From Flavobacterium limi (GTDB taxonomy: Bacteria; Bacteroidota; Bacteroidia; Flavobacteriales; Flavobacteriaceae), in NCBI RefSeq assembly GCF_010645075.1, contig NZ_JAADZV010000009.1:203049-267048 (forward strand): 64,000 nt of DNA. Direction: 5' to 3'. The notes under the pieces are model-generated. The model searched no databases, was not told where the DNA came from, and saw only the letters and a program-made list of their open reading frames with translations. Positions 1 through 9,155 of the stretch are shown one piece after another; position 1 is the first letter of the stretch; the number at the start of each line of letters is the position of its first letter. A program made the position numbers and the translations under genes.

Positions 1-69
1 AATTTCCCTAGAACAAAAAAGTGTCAGCGATTTTCGTTTAGGAATTTAGACTTAAGTCATATTCAAAAA

Positions 70-93
70 ACTCCAAAACAATAGTTTTGGAGT
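70..93. terminator. Bidirectional hairpin terminator
   Basis: A perfect 10-bp stem (ACTCCAAAAC / GTTTTGGAGT) with a 4-base loop is flanked by an A run on the left and a T run on the right. It can therefore terminate in either direction. It lies just past the end of the histidine kinase gene on the minus strand. Bases 1-66 hold nothing I can recognise. Confidence 0.8.
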
Positions 94-122
94 TTTTAGT
101 TTTAAACTTATACCTGGATTAT

Positions 123-3100
123 TTAAGCTTCGTTTACAGGAATATAAATATCAAAAGTGGCTCCTCTGCCTTCTTCACCGCTTGCTGTAATAAAACCGTT
201 GTGATTTTCTGCTATTTTTTTCACAATAGCTAGTCCTATTCCGGTTCCGGTATATTCCAGTTTTCCATGTAAGCGCTGAAATACTTCAAATATTTTTGCG
301 CTGTATTGTTGGTCAAAACCAATTCCGTTATCTGAAATACTAATGTGACAGTAATTTATTTCGTTTATAGCTTTAGGATTATTTAATGAAGATCCTTTGA
401 TAATCTCGCTATTTATTTTTACTATCGGAGAAATTTCCGGTCGTGAAAACTTAATCGCATTACTTAGCAAATTATATAGCAATTGTCTAAACTGAAACGG
501 AATCAGATCTACAGTAAAAGTCTGACCTACTTTCACGACAGCCTTCTGCATCTCTATCTCTTCTTTTAAATCTTCTTTTACTTCTTCTATAATTTCAGAA
601 AGAGCTGTTTTTTCAAATACTCTTTCCTGAATATTGGTTCTTGAATAGGATAAAAGATCATTAATCAAAGCCTGCATTCGTTTTGCTGCATTCTGCATCC
701 TCTGAAATTTATCTTTTCCAACTTCAGAGAGGTTTTGTGATTCCTTTTCTATAATCTGAGTAGCAAAAGTCTGGATTTTCCTCAACGGCTCCTGCAAATC
801 ATGACTTGAAATGTAGGCAAAAGACTGGAGTTCTTTATTCATTTGTTCCAGTTCTGTATTTTTTTGTTCCAGTTCTAATGCATTTCGTTTTAATTTGTCT
901 TCTGCTTTCTTTTTTTCTGTAAGATCGTGCGTCACTTTTGAAAACCCTATGACTTCATTATTTTTATTATGGACAGCTGTAATGACAACACTTGTCCAAA
1001 AGAGGGTTCCATCTTTTCGAACACGCCATCCTTCCTGCAGGGCTTTACCTTTTTCACGTGCAATCTGCAATAATTTTTGGGGCAGATTGTTTTTTCGGTC
1101 TTCTTCAGTATAAAAGACTGAAAAAGATTTTCCGACTATTTCTTCTGATTTATATCCTTTTAGCTTTTCTGCCCCCCTGTTCCAGTTTTCAATTGTACCT
1201 GTCTCATTCAGATATAATATGGCATAATCCTGCACTTCCTCTACCATTAAATGATAACGCTGTTCACTTTTTCTCAGTGATTCATTTATATTGTTTAATT
1301 CTTTGGTACGGGTATTTACCTGCTCTTCTAATTCATGTGTAAAGGCTTTTTCAGCATGAATATCTGTAAATGCCCCTACCCATTTAATGATTTCGTTATT
1401 TTCATTCCGAATAGGCTCACCAATTACAGCATGCCACCTGTAAGTTCCGTCTTTACTTTTAATTCTTACATCTGCCCTGTATCCTTCACCTGTTGTTAAT
1501 GAATGGCTCCATCTTTTTATATTTTCCTCAAAATCTTCCGGATGAATCATCATTTTCCAGCTATCTTCTTTTCCTGGCTGAATTCCTGTATATTCGAGCC
1601 ATTTACCTGATGTAAACAATGCATTACCTTTTTCATCGGTCTCCCAAATTAACTGCGGAATGCTCTCTGTAAGTGAGCGGAATCTTTTTTCGCTTTCTTC
1701 TAATTCCTGTTGATGTTTTCTTTCGGCTGTAGTATCCCTAATTGTTCCAATCAGCTTTTCGGGATTTCCATTTTCATCATAAAAAACTTTTCCTTTTCCT
1801 TCCATCCAGTGAATCGATTTGTCTTTCCAGATTAATCGTGCTTCATAATTTAAAACACCTGAACGAAGTGCTTCCTCTAATGCTTTATTTCGAATAGGCA
1901 TATCATCAGGGTGAATATGCTCGATTAACTGTTCGTGTGTTAAATCAACCAACTCCTTATATCCACCAACAATTTCAAGGTATCTCTTAGAATAATGCAG
2001 CTCTTTGGTTTTAACATTCAGTTCCCAGGTTCCAAGCTCACTTGCTTCTACGATAATATTAAGTCTTTCTTCGTTTTGCTCTATTTTCTTTCTGGCCTGT
2101 ACTTTTTCGGTTACTTCTGTCACGATTACAATTATACCTGAAATTGTACCGTCTTCTTCTTTTAACGGAGCGTAAAGGAAATCAAAATAGGAAACTTCTA
2201 ATCTTCCAAAGCGTTTTAAAGGCACCGGCACTTCATTTCCATGATATGGAAACCCAGTTTTTAGAACATCCATCAACAGCAAACTTACTGTAGATTCTAC
2301 TTCAGGTAAAGATTCGAACAAAGGCCTGCCTACAAAAGTACTTTCTTCTTTGTCTACTAATTTAAGATATGCTTCATTGGCCATTTCTACCACATGCTGC
2401 GGCCCTCTTAAAATAGTAATTCCCACTGGAGCCTGTTTCACAACATCACGAAAACGTTTATCTGCCTCTTCTGTTTTTTTCTTCTCAAGATTTAAATCAG
2501 TCAGGTCGACGCCAGTATTCATAACGGCATAAACATTTCCCTTTACATCATATAAAGGTGTAAAACTGTAATTAAAATAATACGTCTGAAGTTTTCCATC
2601 AACTGTAAGATCCAGAGGGGTATTTTTTGTATGAAATGATTCTCCCGTTTCCAAAACTGTATTAAGCTGCTCAAAAACCAACTGATTTTCAAGTTCCGGC
2701 AAAATATCTGTATACAGTTTTCCTATTACATCATTCCCTTTCCCCCATATATCCATTATGGATTTATTGGCAAGTTCAATACGCATTTCTTTTCCGGTAT
2801 AAACACCAATAGGAAAAGGGGCATTTTCTACCAATTGCCTTATTTTTTGCTCACTTTCTTCTAATTTTTTAAGAGAATATATATTTTCTGTAGTTTCACT
2901 ACAAATTACCATTACACCGGCAATTTTTCCGGACTCATCATGTACCGGACTGTAGCTGAATGTCCAATAAACATCTTCTATTTTACCATTCCTGTATATT
3001 GGAATAAGCTGATCTTCGCTCCATGTTGATCCTTCTCCTGCTAATACCTGTTGAATAAGGGGATATATAACTGGCCAGGTCTCAGGCCAGGCCTTTTCTC

Positions 3101-3359
3101 CTTTTTGTCCTAAAATATTTGGGTGTTTTCCTTCATTACCAAGACTCGGACGGTATGCATCGTTGTAAAAACAGGTGAGCTCATCTCCCCACCACAGAAA
3201 CATTGGAAACTTTGAATTTAAAATAATGCCGAGCGTTGTGCGAAGGCTTTGAGGCCAGATATCAGGAGTGCCTACAGATGTTTTACTCCAGTCTTTACTT
3301 CGAATGAGTTCTCCCATTTCACCTCCGCCCTGAAGAAAATAATACTCTTTATTTGTCAT
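123..3359 (-). CDS. Multi-PAS sensor histidine kinase
   Basis: This is a 1078-residue soluble histidine kinase that should autophosphorylate on histidine in response to a signal sensed by its PAS domains. I count about six PAS/PAC units over residues 20-820, linked by short helices, and no membrane segment, so it is probably cytoplasmic. The HisKA H-box (SSHDLQEPLRK) puts the phosphorylated histidine near residue 853. The ATPase domain shows an N-box (NLLSNAIKFS, about 962), G1 (SDNGIGFD, about 1010) and G2 (GTGIGLAIVKK, about 1038). The gene follows a single-domain response regulator by 17 bp on the same strand, so the two are probably one operon and partners. The signal is unknown. The family assignment is secure. 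Confidence 0.93.
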   Translation of the reverse strand: MTNKEYYFLQGGGEMGELIRSKDWSKTSVGTPDIWPQSLRTTLGIILNSKFPMFLWWGDELTCFYNDAYRPSLGNEGKHPNILGQKGEKAWPETWPVIYPLIQQVLAGEGSTWSEDQLIPIYRNGKIEDVYWTFSYSPVHDESGKIAGVMVICSETTENIYSLKKLEESEQKIRQLVENAPFPIGVYTGKEMRIELANKSIMDIWGKGNDVIGKLYTDILPELENQLVFEQLNTVLETGESFHTKNTPLDLTVDGKLQTYYFNYSFTPLYDVKGNVYAVMNTGVDLTDLNLEKKKTEEADKRFRDVVKQAPVGITILRGPQHVVEMANEAYLKLVDKEESTFVGRPLFESLPEVESTVSLLLMDVLKTGFPYHGNEVPVPLKRFGRLEVSYFDFLYAPLKEEDGTISGIIVIVTEVTEKVQARKKIEQNEERLNIIVEASELGTWELNVKTKELHYSKRYLEIVGGYKELVDLTHEQLIEHIHPDDMPIRNKALEEALRSGVLNYEARLIWKDKSIHWMEGKGKVFYDENGNPEKLIGTIRDTTAERKHQQELEESEKRFRSLTESIPQLIWETDEKGNALFTSGKWLEYTGIQPGKEDSWKMMIHPEDFEENIKRWSHSLTTGEGYRADVRIKSKDGTYRWHAVIGEPIRNENNEIIKWVGAFTDIHAEKAFTHELEEQVNTRTKELNNINESLRKSEQRYHLMVEEVQDYAILYLNETGTIENWNRGAEKLKGYKSEEIVGKSFSVFYTEEDRKNNLPQKLLQIAREKGKALQEGWRVRKDGTLFWTSVVITAVHNKNNEVIGFSKVTHDLTEKKKAEDKLKRNALELEQKNTELEQMNKELQSFAYISSHDLQEPLRKIQTFATQIIEKESQNLSEVGKDKFQRMQNAAKRMQALINDLLSYSRTNIQERVFEKTALSEIIEEVKEDLKEEIEMQKAVVKVGQTFTVDLIPFQFRQLLYNLLSNAIKFSRPEISPIVKINSEIIKGSSLNNPKAINEINYCHISISDNGIGFDQQYSAKIFEVFQRLHGKLEYTGTGIGLAIVKKIAENHNGFITASGEEGRGATFDIYIPVNEA

Positions 3360-3376
3360 GGGTATCCAGGTAAATA

Positions 3377-3826
3377 TTAAGGTTGAAGAACAAAATTCTC
3401 TCTTTCAGGCTTTTTGAAGTTATTTTCTTCTATTACCTTAAGTGCATTCCCGATTACTTGTTTTAATTTTGAAAAATCACCGGGTTTTCGAATATAATAT
3501 AAAGCTCCATTATCATACATTCTATTTACAATTTCCGTATCCAGCGAAGTTGAAAAGATAACTACAGGAAGTCTCTTTAGTTCCTGAATCGCTTTTATTT
3601 CTGTCAGACATTCATATCCGTTTTTGCGTGGCATGTTTAAATCCAGGAAAAGAATATCCGGCAAATTATCCGAAATATTAACATCCAGAAAATCCATAAG
3701 CTCAACTCCGTCATTGACAGTTACAAGCGTTACAGGAAATGAAAGTTCATCAAGTGCTTCTCTAAAAAAAATGCAATCGTCCTCATCGTCGTCAGCCAAC
3801 AGAAGATTGTAAATTTGTTTATTCAT
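3377..3826 (-). CDS. Single-domain response regulator (Rcp1-like)
   Basis: This 149-residue protein is a stand-alone receiver domain. It has the acidic pocket (ADDDEDD, residues 11-17), the phospho-acceptor Asp62 in LFLDLNMP, and the conserved Ser/Thr and Lys of a CheY fold (FSTS, then RKPGD). It has no DNA-binding output domain, so it probably relays phosphate or acts by protein contact, as Rcp1-type regulators do next to phytochrome-like or PAS kinases. It is first in the two-gene operon with the downstream PAS kinase, which is the likely phosphodonor. This is inferred from gene order. Confidence 0.9.
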   Translation of the reverse strand: MNKQIYNLLLADDDEDDCIFFREALDELSFPVTLVTVNDGVELMDFLDVNISDNLPDILFLDLNMPRKNGYECLTEIKAIQELKRLPVVIFSTSLDTEIVNRMYDNGALYYIRKPGDFSKLKQVIGNALKVIEENNFKKPERENFVLQP

Positions 3827-4164
3827 TTGTCCAGGATAAGTTTAAATTGTTCCAATATGCTCAAATCATTTCTGAAGTGTCAAAATTGTTTGGCTGTAAG
3901 CCTATTTCTTTTACATTTTTTTCGATAATCCCGAATTATAAATGTAAAGCTACAGCTAAGATAAAACTAATTTTACTATCAGTAGTCAATACTGTCGTGT
4001 TAAATTTAATACCGGGGATAAACAAATGAAAATTTCTGCAATTTCTCCTGAAAATGGTGTTAAACGGCATTCTTTATTTTCAGTTTTCTATTCTTCTTAC
4101 CAAATGATAATTGCCAGCTGATAAGCTGTTGGTAATTTTGTTTCAAATCAAAATCAAAAAGAAA
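3827..4164. other. Divergent intergenic region
   Basis: This 338-bp gap lies between the response-regulator operon (minus strand) and the reductase gene (plus strand). The right end holds a clear promoter (see 4111-4140). I found no TAnnTTTG match for the minus-strand operon and no other gene. Confidence 0.6.
4111..4140 (+). promoter_or_regulatory. Bacteroidetes-type promoter for the reductase gene
   Basis: TTG at 4111-4113 is followed after 19 bp by TAATTTTG at 4133-4140. This matches the Flavobacterium -33 (TTG) and -7 (TAnnTTTG) pattern. Transcription would start near 4145, about 20 nt before the ATG at 4165. It also shows that the open frame beginning with TTG at 4111 is not the true start. 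Confidence 0.7.
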
Positions 4165-5205
4165 ATGAATCAAAATTTCTACAATAAAAAAGTTTTACTT
4201 ACCGGAATTTCAGGTTTCCTTGGCTCCCACACAGCCATTCAATTGTTAAATAAAGGCTACAAAGTTACAGGTACCATACGGGATCTGAGCAGGGCAGCTG
4301 CCTTAAAAGCTATTATCGGAAAACATACTCCGCATATCCAAAATTTAACTATAGCAGAAGCAGATATAAATGACGAAAGCAAATGGCAGGAACTAACAAA
4401 AAATATGGATTTTATCCAGCATATTGCATCACCATTTCCCCGCGTACTGCCAAAACATGAATCTGAATTAATTGAGCCTGCTAAAAATGGCGTGCTGAAT
4501 ATCTTAAAAAATGCCTCTGCAAATAATGTAAAAAGGGTTGTAATTACATCTTCAATCGCAGCTGTGGTTTATGGTAAAAACAAAAGTGAGCTTGATACCA
4601 CTTTCACAGAAAATGACTGGACAGATGAATCAAATAAAAAAGATTCAACCCCTTATTTCAGAAGCAAGACTATTGCAGAAAAAGCAGCGTGGGAGTTTAT
4701 TAAAACCAATCCGTCCGGATTAGAACTGGTTACTGTTTTGCCCGGTGCAATCTTAGGCCCTGTTTTAGAAGATGATTTTGGCACTTCAGCAAATATTGTC
4801 ATCAAAACTATCGACGGCAGTATGCCGGCAATTCCAAAAATTGGTGTCGAAATTATTGACGTGCGTTCAGTAGCTGATTTATTAATTAAAGCGATGGAAT
4901 TACCACAGGCAAATCAACAACGCTATCTGGCTTCTTCGGGATATTTGTCTTTCAAAAAAATTGCCGGAATTTTAAAAAAAGAATATCCGAACCGAAAAGT
5001 CCCATCTAAAGAATTACCTAATTTTTTTGTTAAATTGCTGTCCAATTTTGAAACATCATTAAAACCAATTTTGATTGATTTAGGAATCGAAAGGAAAATA
5101 GACCGGTCAAAAGCTGTAAATGAGCTTAACTGGGAGCCATTACCAATGGAAGAAGCTATTTTATCCTGCGCCAAAAGTGTCATAGCATTGAATATTGTTA
5201 AATAA
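4165..5205 (+). CDS. NAD-dependent epimerase/dehydratase (dihydroflavonol reductase-like)
   Basis: This 346-residue extended short-chain dehydrogenase reduces or oxidises a carbonyl/hydroxyl group with NAD(P)H. The N-terminal Rossmann motif is GISGFLGSH (GxxGxxG), and the catalytic Tyr-x-x-x-Lys is in YFRSKTIAE. The overall sequence resembles the dihydroflavonol-4-reductase/cinnamoyl-CoA reductase group. The frame extends 18 codons upstream to a TTG, but that part contains the promoter, so ATG 4165 in an A-rich context is chosen. A Crp-type regulator starts 5 bp downstream and is probably cotranscribed. The substrate is not known. Confidence 0.88.
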   Translation: MNQNFYNKKVLLTGISGFLGSHTAIQLLNKGYKVTGTIRDLSRAAALKAIIGKHTPHIQNLTIAEADINDESKWQELTKNMDFIQHIASPFPRVLPKHESELIEPAKNGVLNILKNASANNVKRVVITSSIAAVVYGKNKSELDTTFTENDWTDESNKKDSTPYFRSKTIAEKAAWEFIKTNPSGLELVTVLPGAILGPVLEDDFGTSANIVIKTIDGSMPAIPKIGVEIIDVRSVADLLIKAMELPQANQQRYLASSGYLSFKKIAGILKKEYPNRKVPSKELPNFFVKLLSNFETSLKPILIDLGIERKIDRSKAVNELNWEPLPMEEAILSCAKSVIALNIVK

Positions 5206-5209
5206 ATAT

Positions 5210-5788
5210 ATGGAAAAATTAAAATCTGTTTTAGGTTTTGGAGGCATTCTTACCACAGCAGCTATTGATGAAATTGCGCTTTTGTTTGAGAAAAATTATT
5301 TTAAGGCAAATGAAATCATACAGGATGCTAATAAAATTTCAAACAGAGTTGGTTTTGTTGAAAATGGGATTGTAAGAGTTTATGCAACCGATAAGGAGGG
5401 TTTAGAAGTAACGAAATATTTTGTACGCGAAAATCAGTTTTTTGTAGATCTGGAAAGCTACTATACCAGCACGGTAAACAAAGACGCATTTCAGGCAGTT
5501 GTTAATACCGAAGCTTTTTCAATAACAAAAGAGACACTCGATGAATTGAGTGAACGAGTTCCGAATTTTTATATCTTTTTGAAAAGCATAACAGAAGCGC
5601 ATCTTTTAAATAAAATTAAAGACAATGATTTTTTAAATTATGGCAATGCCAAAACTAAATATCTGGAATTTATGAGCCGCTACCCTTCACTGGCTCAAAA
5701 TGTCCCTCAGCACTACATTGCTTCTTATCTAAAAATTACCCCGCAATCCCTCAGCAGACTCAGAAATCAAATTGTTAAAAACAGATAA
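5210..5788 (+). CDS. Crp/Fnr-family transcriptional regulator
   Basis: This 192-residue protein has an N-terminal cyclic-nucleotide-binding-like beta-roll (about 1-115) and a C-terminal winged-helix HTH, visible as HYIASYLKITPQSLSRLR near the end. It is typical of the small Bacteroidetes Crp/Fnr regulators that sit next to a single oxidoreductase gene. It has no FNR cysteine cluster, so oxygen sensing by an Fe-S centre is unlikely. It follows the reductase with a 4-bp gap and may control that gene in response to a small molecule. The ATG at 5210 is preferred over an earlier in-frame start that overlaps the previous gene. Confidence 0.87.
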   Translation: MEKLKSVLGFGGILTTAAIDEIALLFEKNYFKANEIIQDANKISNRVGFVENGIVRVYATDKEGLEVTKYFVRENQFFVDLESYYTSTVNKDAFQAVVNTEAFSITKETLDELSERVPNFYIFLKSITEAHLLNKIKDNDFLNYGNAKTKYLEFMSRYPSLAQNVPQHYIASYLKITPQSLSRLRNQIVKNR

Positions 5789-5825
5789 CTCATAGAAACA
5801 GCATTCTAAATATTGACAACAAATT

Positions 5826-5854
5826 AAAAGAGCCGTTATAATAACAGCTCTTTT
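5826..5854 (+). terminator. Hairpin terminator after the Crp-family gene
   Basis: AAAAGAGC and GCTCTTTTT pair around an inner GTTAT/ATAAC stem, followed by a T run. It sits 38 bp after the stop codon of the regulator. Confidence 0.75.
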
Positions 5855-6170
5855 TGAGGTTTTTCAAGTCAGCAGTATAAGTTTACTAATCCAAAATACT
5901 CTAAAATAAAACAAATGAAAAACCAATTTATTTTTGTTCTGCCCTGCAGTAAGATGCAGTTTACCTTTATCAATTCTTGATAATTTTACTATTCCGTCTT
6001 GTGTTTGCAAAATATTCGGTCGGTAAGCCTGATACGAAATCAAAAACAAAAAAACAAAATGAATTCCTCAAGGAGAAATCCTGCTTTTTCCTTAAAAACG
6101 CAAACCATTCAGGTTCATTACAGATTCACAGCATATCTAAATTACAGCTGTCCTGAAGCAGAAATGCTAC
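5855..6170. other. Intergenic stretch without a recognisable gene
   Basis: This is about 315 bp between two terminators. A short plus-strand open frame (ATG near 6059) runs into the terminator at 6175 and has no protein-like composition, so I do not call it. Nothing else is recognisable. Confidence 0.5.
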
Positions 6171-6174
6171 AAAA

Positions 6175-6198
6175 AAGGCTGTCTGGCGGGACAGCCTT
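6175..6198 (-). terminator. Terminator of the left M16/SusCD operon
   Basis: AAGGCTGTC / GACAGCCTT form a 9-bp stem with a 6-base loop. On the minus strand it is followed by a run of T, 37 bp past the stop codon of the M16 peptidase. It closes the operon that begins with the sigma gene at 19222. Confidence 0.85.
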
Positions 6199-6234
6199 CT
6201 GAACTAATAAAATAAAAATGTATTCTGAAGTTTC

Positions 6235-9045
6235 TTATTTTCCTGATTGGCTTTCAGGACTCATAATAACTTCGACACTGCTTGAACTATCCAAAACGTG
6301 CTTACTAAACTGCTGAATAGTTTTTTGATTAATTTTAGAAATTAAATTTTTATATTCTTCATCCTGAGAAAAAGGAATCTGATTTAAAGTGTTATTGTAA
6401 AGGGTCGTGTTCCAGAAAGAATTGGTTTTTAATGATTCTTCGCGGTTTTTAAGAAGCGCTTTTTTGATGTCTTCCAGATCATTTGCATTAACCGGAACCG
6501 TTTTTAAATCATTTAATTCCTTCCATACAATCTGCATTAATTTTTCCTGCTTATCCGGATTACAGTCAAAAGTCAGTGCAAGACTAAAAGTTGGTGAAGG
6601 AATTGTTTCAAGATTACCTCCAACGTTTACCCCATAACTTCCGCCTTCTTCTTCGCGAATGGTCTGCAAAAATCGTTTTGACAACAGCTGACCAATCACA
6701 TACATAGAAAGTGCATTTTCTTTACTGTATTCCGTTTTTCCTGTTAAGTTCAGGTAAACCGTAGTTTTTGCAACTTCCATCGGACGCTTGAAATGAACGA
6801 CTGTTTTTCCTTTTTTAGGTTCAATATTATGATCAACATAATTTTCTTTTACAGTTGGATCGGACTTTATATTTCCAATGTATTTCTGAATCAATTCTAA
6901 ACCGGATTCCGGAATATTTCCAACAAAAATAAAAGTGAAATCAGCTGCATTTTTAATTCTGTCACGATAAATACTTTCAGCTTTTTTCAAATCAATTGTT
7001 TCAAGAAATTTATCGTTGAATAAGAAAGTCCTTTGATTGTTGTTCGAATTGGCCAAATCGACAGCATCGTTAAAAGCGCTTCCATTATCTTTTTGAATGT
7101 TTTCCAGACGGCTTTTGTACTGCTCTTTCAGGATATTGAAAATGTTTGGATCAAAACGGGGTGCTTCAAAAGAAAGATAAAGCAGCTGAAGCATAGTTTC
7201 GAAATCTGCTTTGTTTGAACTTCCCTGAAATCCCTCGGTGTTATCTCCAATAAAGGGACTTGCCTGAGCTACTTTTCCGGTTAGCTTTTCTTTTAATCCG
7301 ATATTGTCAAAATTTCCCAATCCTGAAGATCTGGCAATTGTGGTAGCGATTTCGGCCGAATTCAGATCTTCGGTTTTAATCAAAGATTTTCCACCTTTTG
7401 AGAAAGCAGAAAACACAATCTGATCCTGAGAATACGTTGTTGGAAGTACAATTATTTTAGCATCATTTTCTAAAATATATCCTTTGGCGTCTTTTATTCC
7501 GGCAACTTCAAATGTTTTTTTGACAGCAGCAGGTTTTAATTCTTTTTCTATTAAAGGCGAATTGTTTTGTTCCTTGGTGTAAGGTTTCAAATTCATGCCT
7601 TCAACCTTTTTCATCACGTTTACAACACTTTCTTTTGTTGGAAAACTATTTTTATCGTCTTCTGCTCCGGTTACCAGAACAACCTGATTTGTTGGTTTCC
7701 GGATTGTTTTTGCGTAAGCATTAAATTCTTCTAAAGTGATGTTTTTAATAATCCCGACAACAAGATTGTAATCATCCTGAGCCGAAAGGAAAGGTTTTGC
7801 TTTCAGGAAATAATCTGTTAGTTTATCGGCCCAGCTGTCATTGTCGACTTTGTCTTTATTGCCCAGGAAATCATCGTAAGAACTGATAAAGAGTTTTTTA
7901 GTACGGTCCAATTCTGCCTGAACAGCGCCAAAACGTCTGATGCGTTCCGCTTCTGTGTAAGCTTCTTCAAAAGCCTCAGTTACTTTTCCTTTTTTCGCTG
8001 AAGCCGAAATATTAAATGAGGTATTTAATCTTGAAACCGGTTCAAAATAAGCCTTAATATTCAATGCAGCACCCTGATTTTTTAAAATTAATTCTTTGAA
8101 ACGATTGTTGAGGATGTTGGTGTAAAAAGAGTTCATTACATTTTTTCTTGTAACGGTACTGTCTTTTACCAAAGGTTCATCCACAACATATTGCAGTGTG
8201 ATTTCTGTAGAAGAAGCTTCCTTATCAGTTGCTGTACCGAAATATAACTCATCATGATTTGGTATTTTTTCATACGTTCTCACTGCTGCTTTTTTAGCTA
8301 AAGGAATGCCCGAAAATATGTTTTTTACTTTTTCCTCCATTATCTTCACATCAATATCACCTACTATAATTACAGCCTGCAAATCGGGTCTGTACCATTT
8401 TTTATAGTAGTTTCGCAATTCTGCATATTTGAAATTATTGATGATATTCAAATCACCAATAACATCTCTTCTACTGTATTTTGAATTTTTATACAAAACC
8501 TGATCGGTCTGCATTTTTAAACGAAAATCACTCGTACGCCTTGTTCTCCATTCTTCGCGGATAACCCCTCTTTCGGCATCTATCTCTTCATTTGTCAATG
8601 ACAGAGCCCCAGACCAGTCGTGCAAAACCCAGAGTGTAGAGTCGATTAGTTTTTGGTTCATTACAGGAACACCGCTGATATTGTAAACCGTTTCGTCCTG
8701 AGCAGTATATGCATTGATGTCTTTACCAAAACTTACACCATTTTTCTCCAGCATCTTTATAATGCCCTTTCCTTTAAAATGCTCCGTTCCGTTGAATGCC
8801 ATGTGTTCCAGAAAATGCGCCAGTCCGTTTTGACTGTCATCTTCTAAAATAGCGCCTACATTCTGAACAAAGTAAAAACTCGCCCTGTCTTTTGGCTCTT
8901 CATTGTGAAGGATGTAATAGGTCAGTCCGTTTTTTAACTTTCCGCTTGTTACATTTTTATCCAGCGGAATTGTGGTTTTGAATTGCGAAAATGCACCGTG
9001 AAAGCACAACAGCAGCAATCCGATTGTGATATTTTTTGTTGTCAT
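6235..9045 (-). CDS. M16 family zinc metallopeptidase (two-domain)
   Basis: This 936-residue peptidase resembles pitrilysin/insulinase-like enzymes and should degrade peptides in the periplasm. The inverted zinc motif HFLEH gives ligands His77 and His81 with catalytic Glu80. A downstream Glu near 158 (IDAERGVIREEW) fits the third ligand. A signal peptide (about residues 1-20, ending FSQ) is followed by an active N-terminal half and an inactive-type C-terminal half (about 510-930), including an R/Y-type pair region around EEEGGSYGV. It is last in the minus-strand operon sigma-FecR-SusC-SusD-ABC-permease. A close paralogue with the same motifs (939 residues) ends the opposite operon at 32364-35183. 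Confidence 0.93.
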   Translation of the reverse strand: MTTKNITIGLLLLCFHGAFSQFKTTIPLDKNVTSGKLKNGLTYYILHNEEPKDRASFYFVQNVGAILEDDSQNGLAHFLEHMAFNGTEHFKGKGIIKMLEKNGVSFGKDINAYTAQDETVYNISGVPVMNQKLIDSTLWVLHDWSGALSLTNEEIDAERGVIREEWRTRRTSDFRLKMQTDQVLYKNSKYSRRDVIGDLNIINNFKYAELRNYYKKWYRPDLQAVIIVGDIDVKIMEEKVKNIFSGIPLAKKAAVRTYEKIPNHDELYFGTATDKEASSTEITLQYVVDEPLVKDSTVTRKNVMNSFYTNILNNRFKELILKNQGAALNIKAYFEPVSRLNTSFNISASAKKGKVTEAFEEAYTEAERIRRFGAVQAELDRTKKLFISSYDDFLGNKDKVDNDSWADKLTDYFLKAKPFLSAQDDYNLVVGIIKNITLEEFNAYAKTIRKPTNQVVLVTGAEDDKNSFPTKESVVNVMKKVEGMNLKPYTKEQNNSPLIEKELKPAAVKKTFEVAGIKDAKGYILENDAKIIVLPTTYSQDQIVFSAFSKGGKSLIKTEDLNSAEIATTIARSSGLGNFDNIGLKEKLTGKVAQASPFIGDNTEGFQGSSNKADFETMLQLLYLSFEAPRFDPNIFNILKEQYKSRLENIQKDNGSAFNDAVDLANSNNNQRTFLFNDKFLETIDLKKAESIYRDRIKNAADFTFIFVGNIPESGLELIQKYIGNIKSDPTVKENYVDHNIEPKKGKTVVHFKRPMEVAKTTVYLNLTGKTEYSKENALSMYVIGQLLSKRFLQTIREEEGGSYGVNVGGNLETIPSPTFSLALTFDCNPDKQEKLMQIVWKELNDLKTVPVNANDLEDIKKALLKNREESLKTNSFWNTTLYNNTLNQIPFSQDEEYKNLISKINQKTIQQFSKHVLDSSSSVEVIMSPESQSGK

Positions 9046-9155
9046 TTTTTTGTTTTTATCAAATGATTGTCATTAAAGAATCTTTTGGGAAGTTTTTTGA
9101 GTAGGTTCAAAAGGCATTGCCAAAGTCATCTTTAACGACATCACTTGGGGATTTT

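Noticed and set aside
4111..4164. TTG start for the NAD-dependent reductase
   Set aside because: The extension covers a good -33/-7 promoter, and the Rossmann motif lies at the normal distance from ATG 4165.
5999..6202. Plus-strand open frame between the Crp-family gene and the M16 operon
   Set aside because: It runs into a terminator hairpin, has no recognisable motif and no promoter. The composition is not protein-like.
9046..9155. Possible small gene or hairpin between the permease and the left M16 peptidase
   Set aside because: Only short weak inverted matches (TCATTAAAGA/TCTTTAACGA) are present, with no frame or strong stem.
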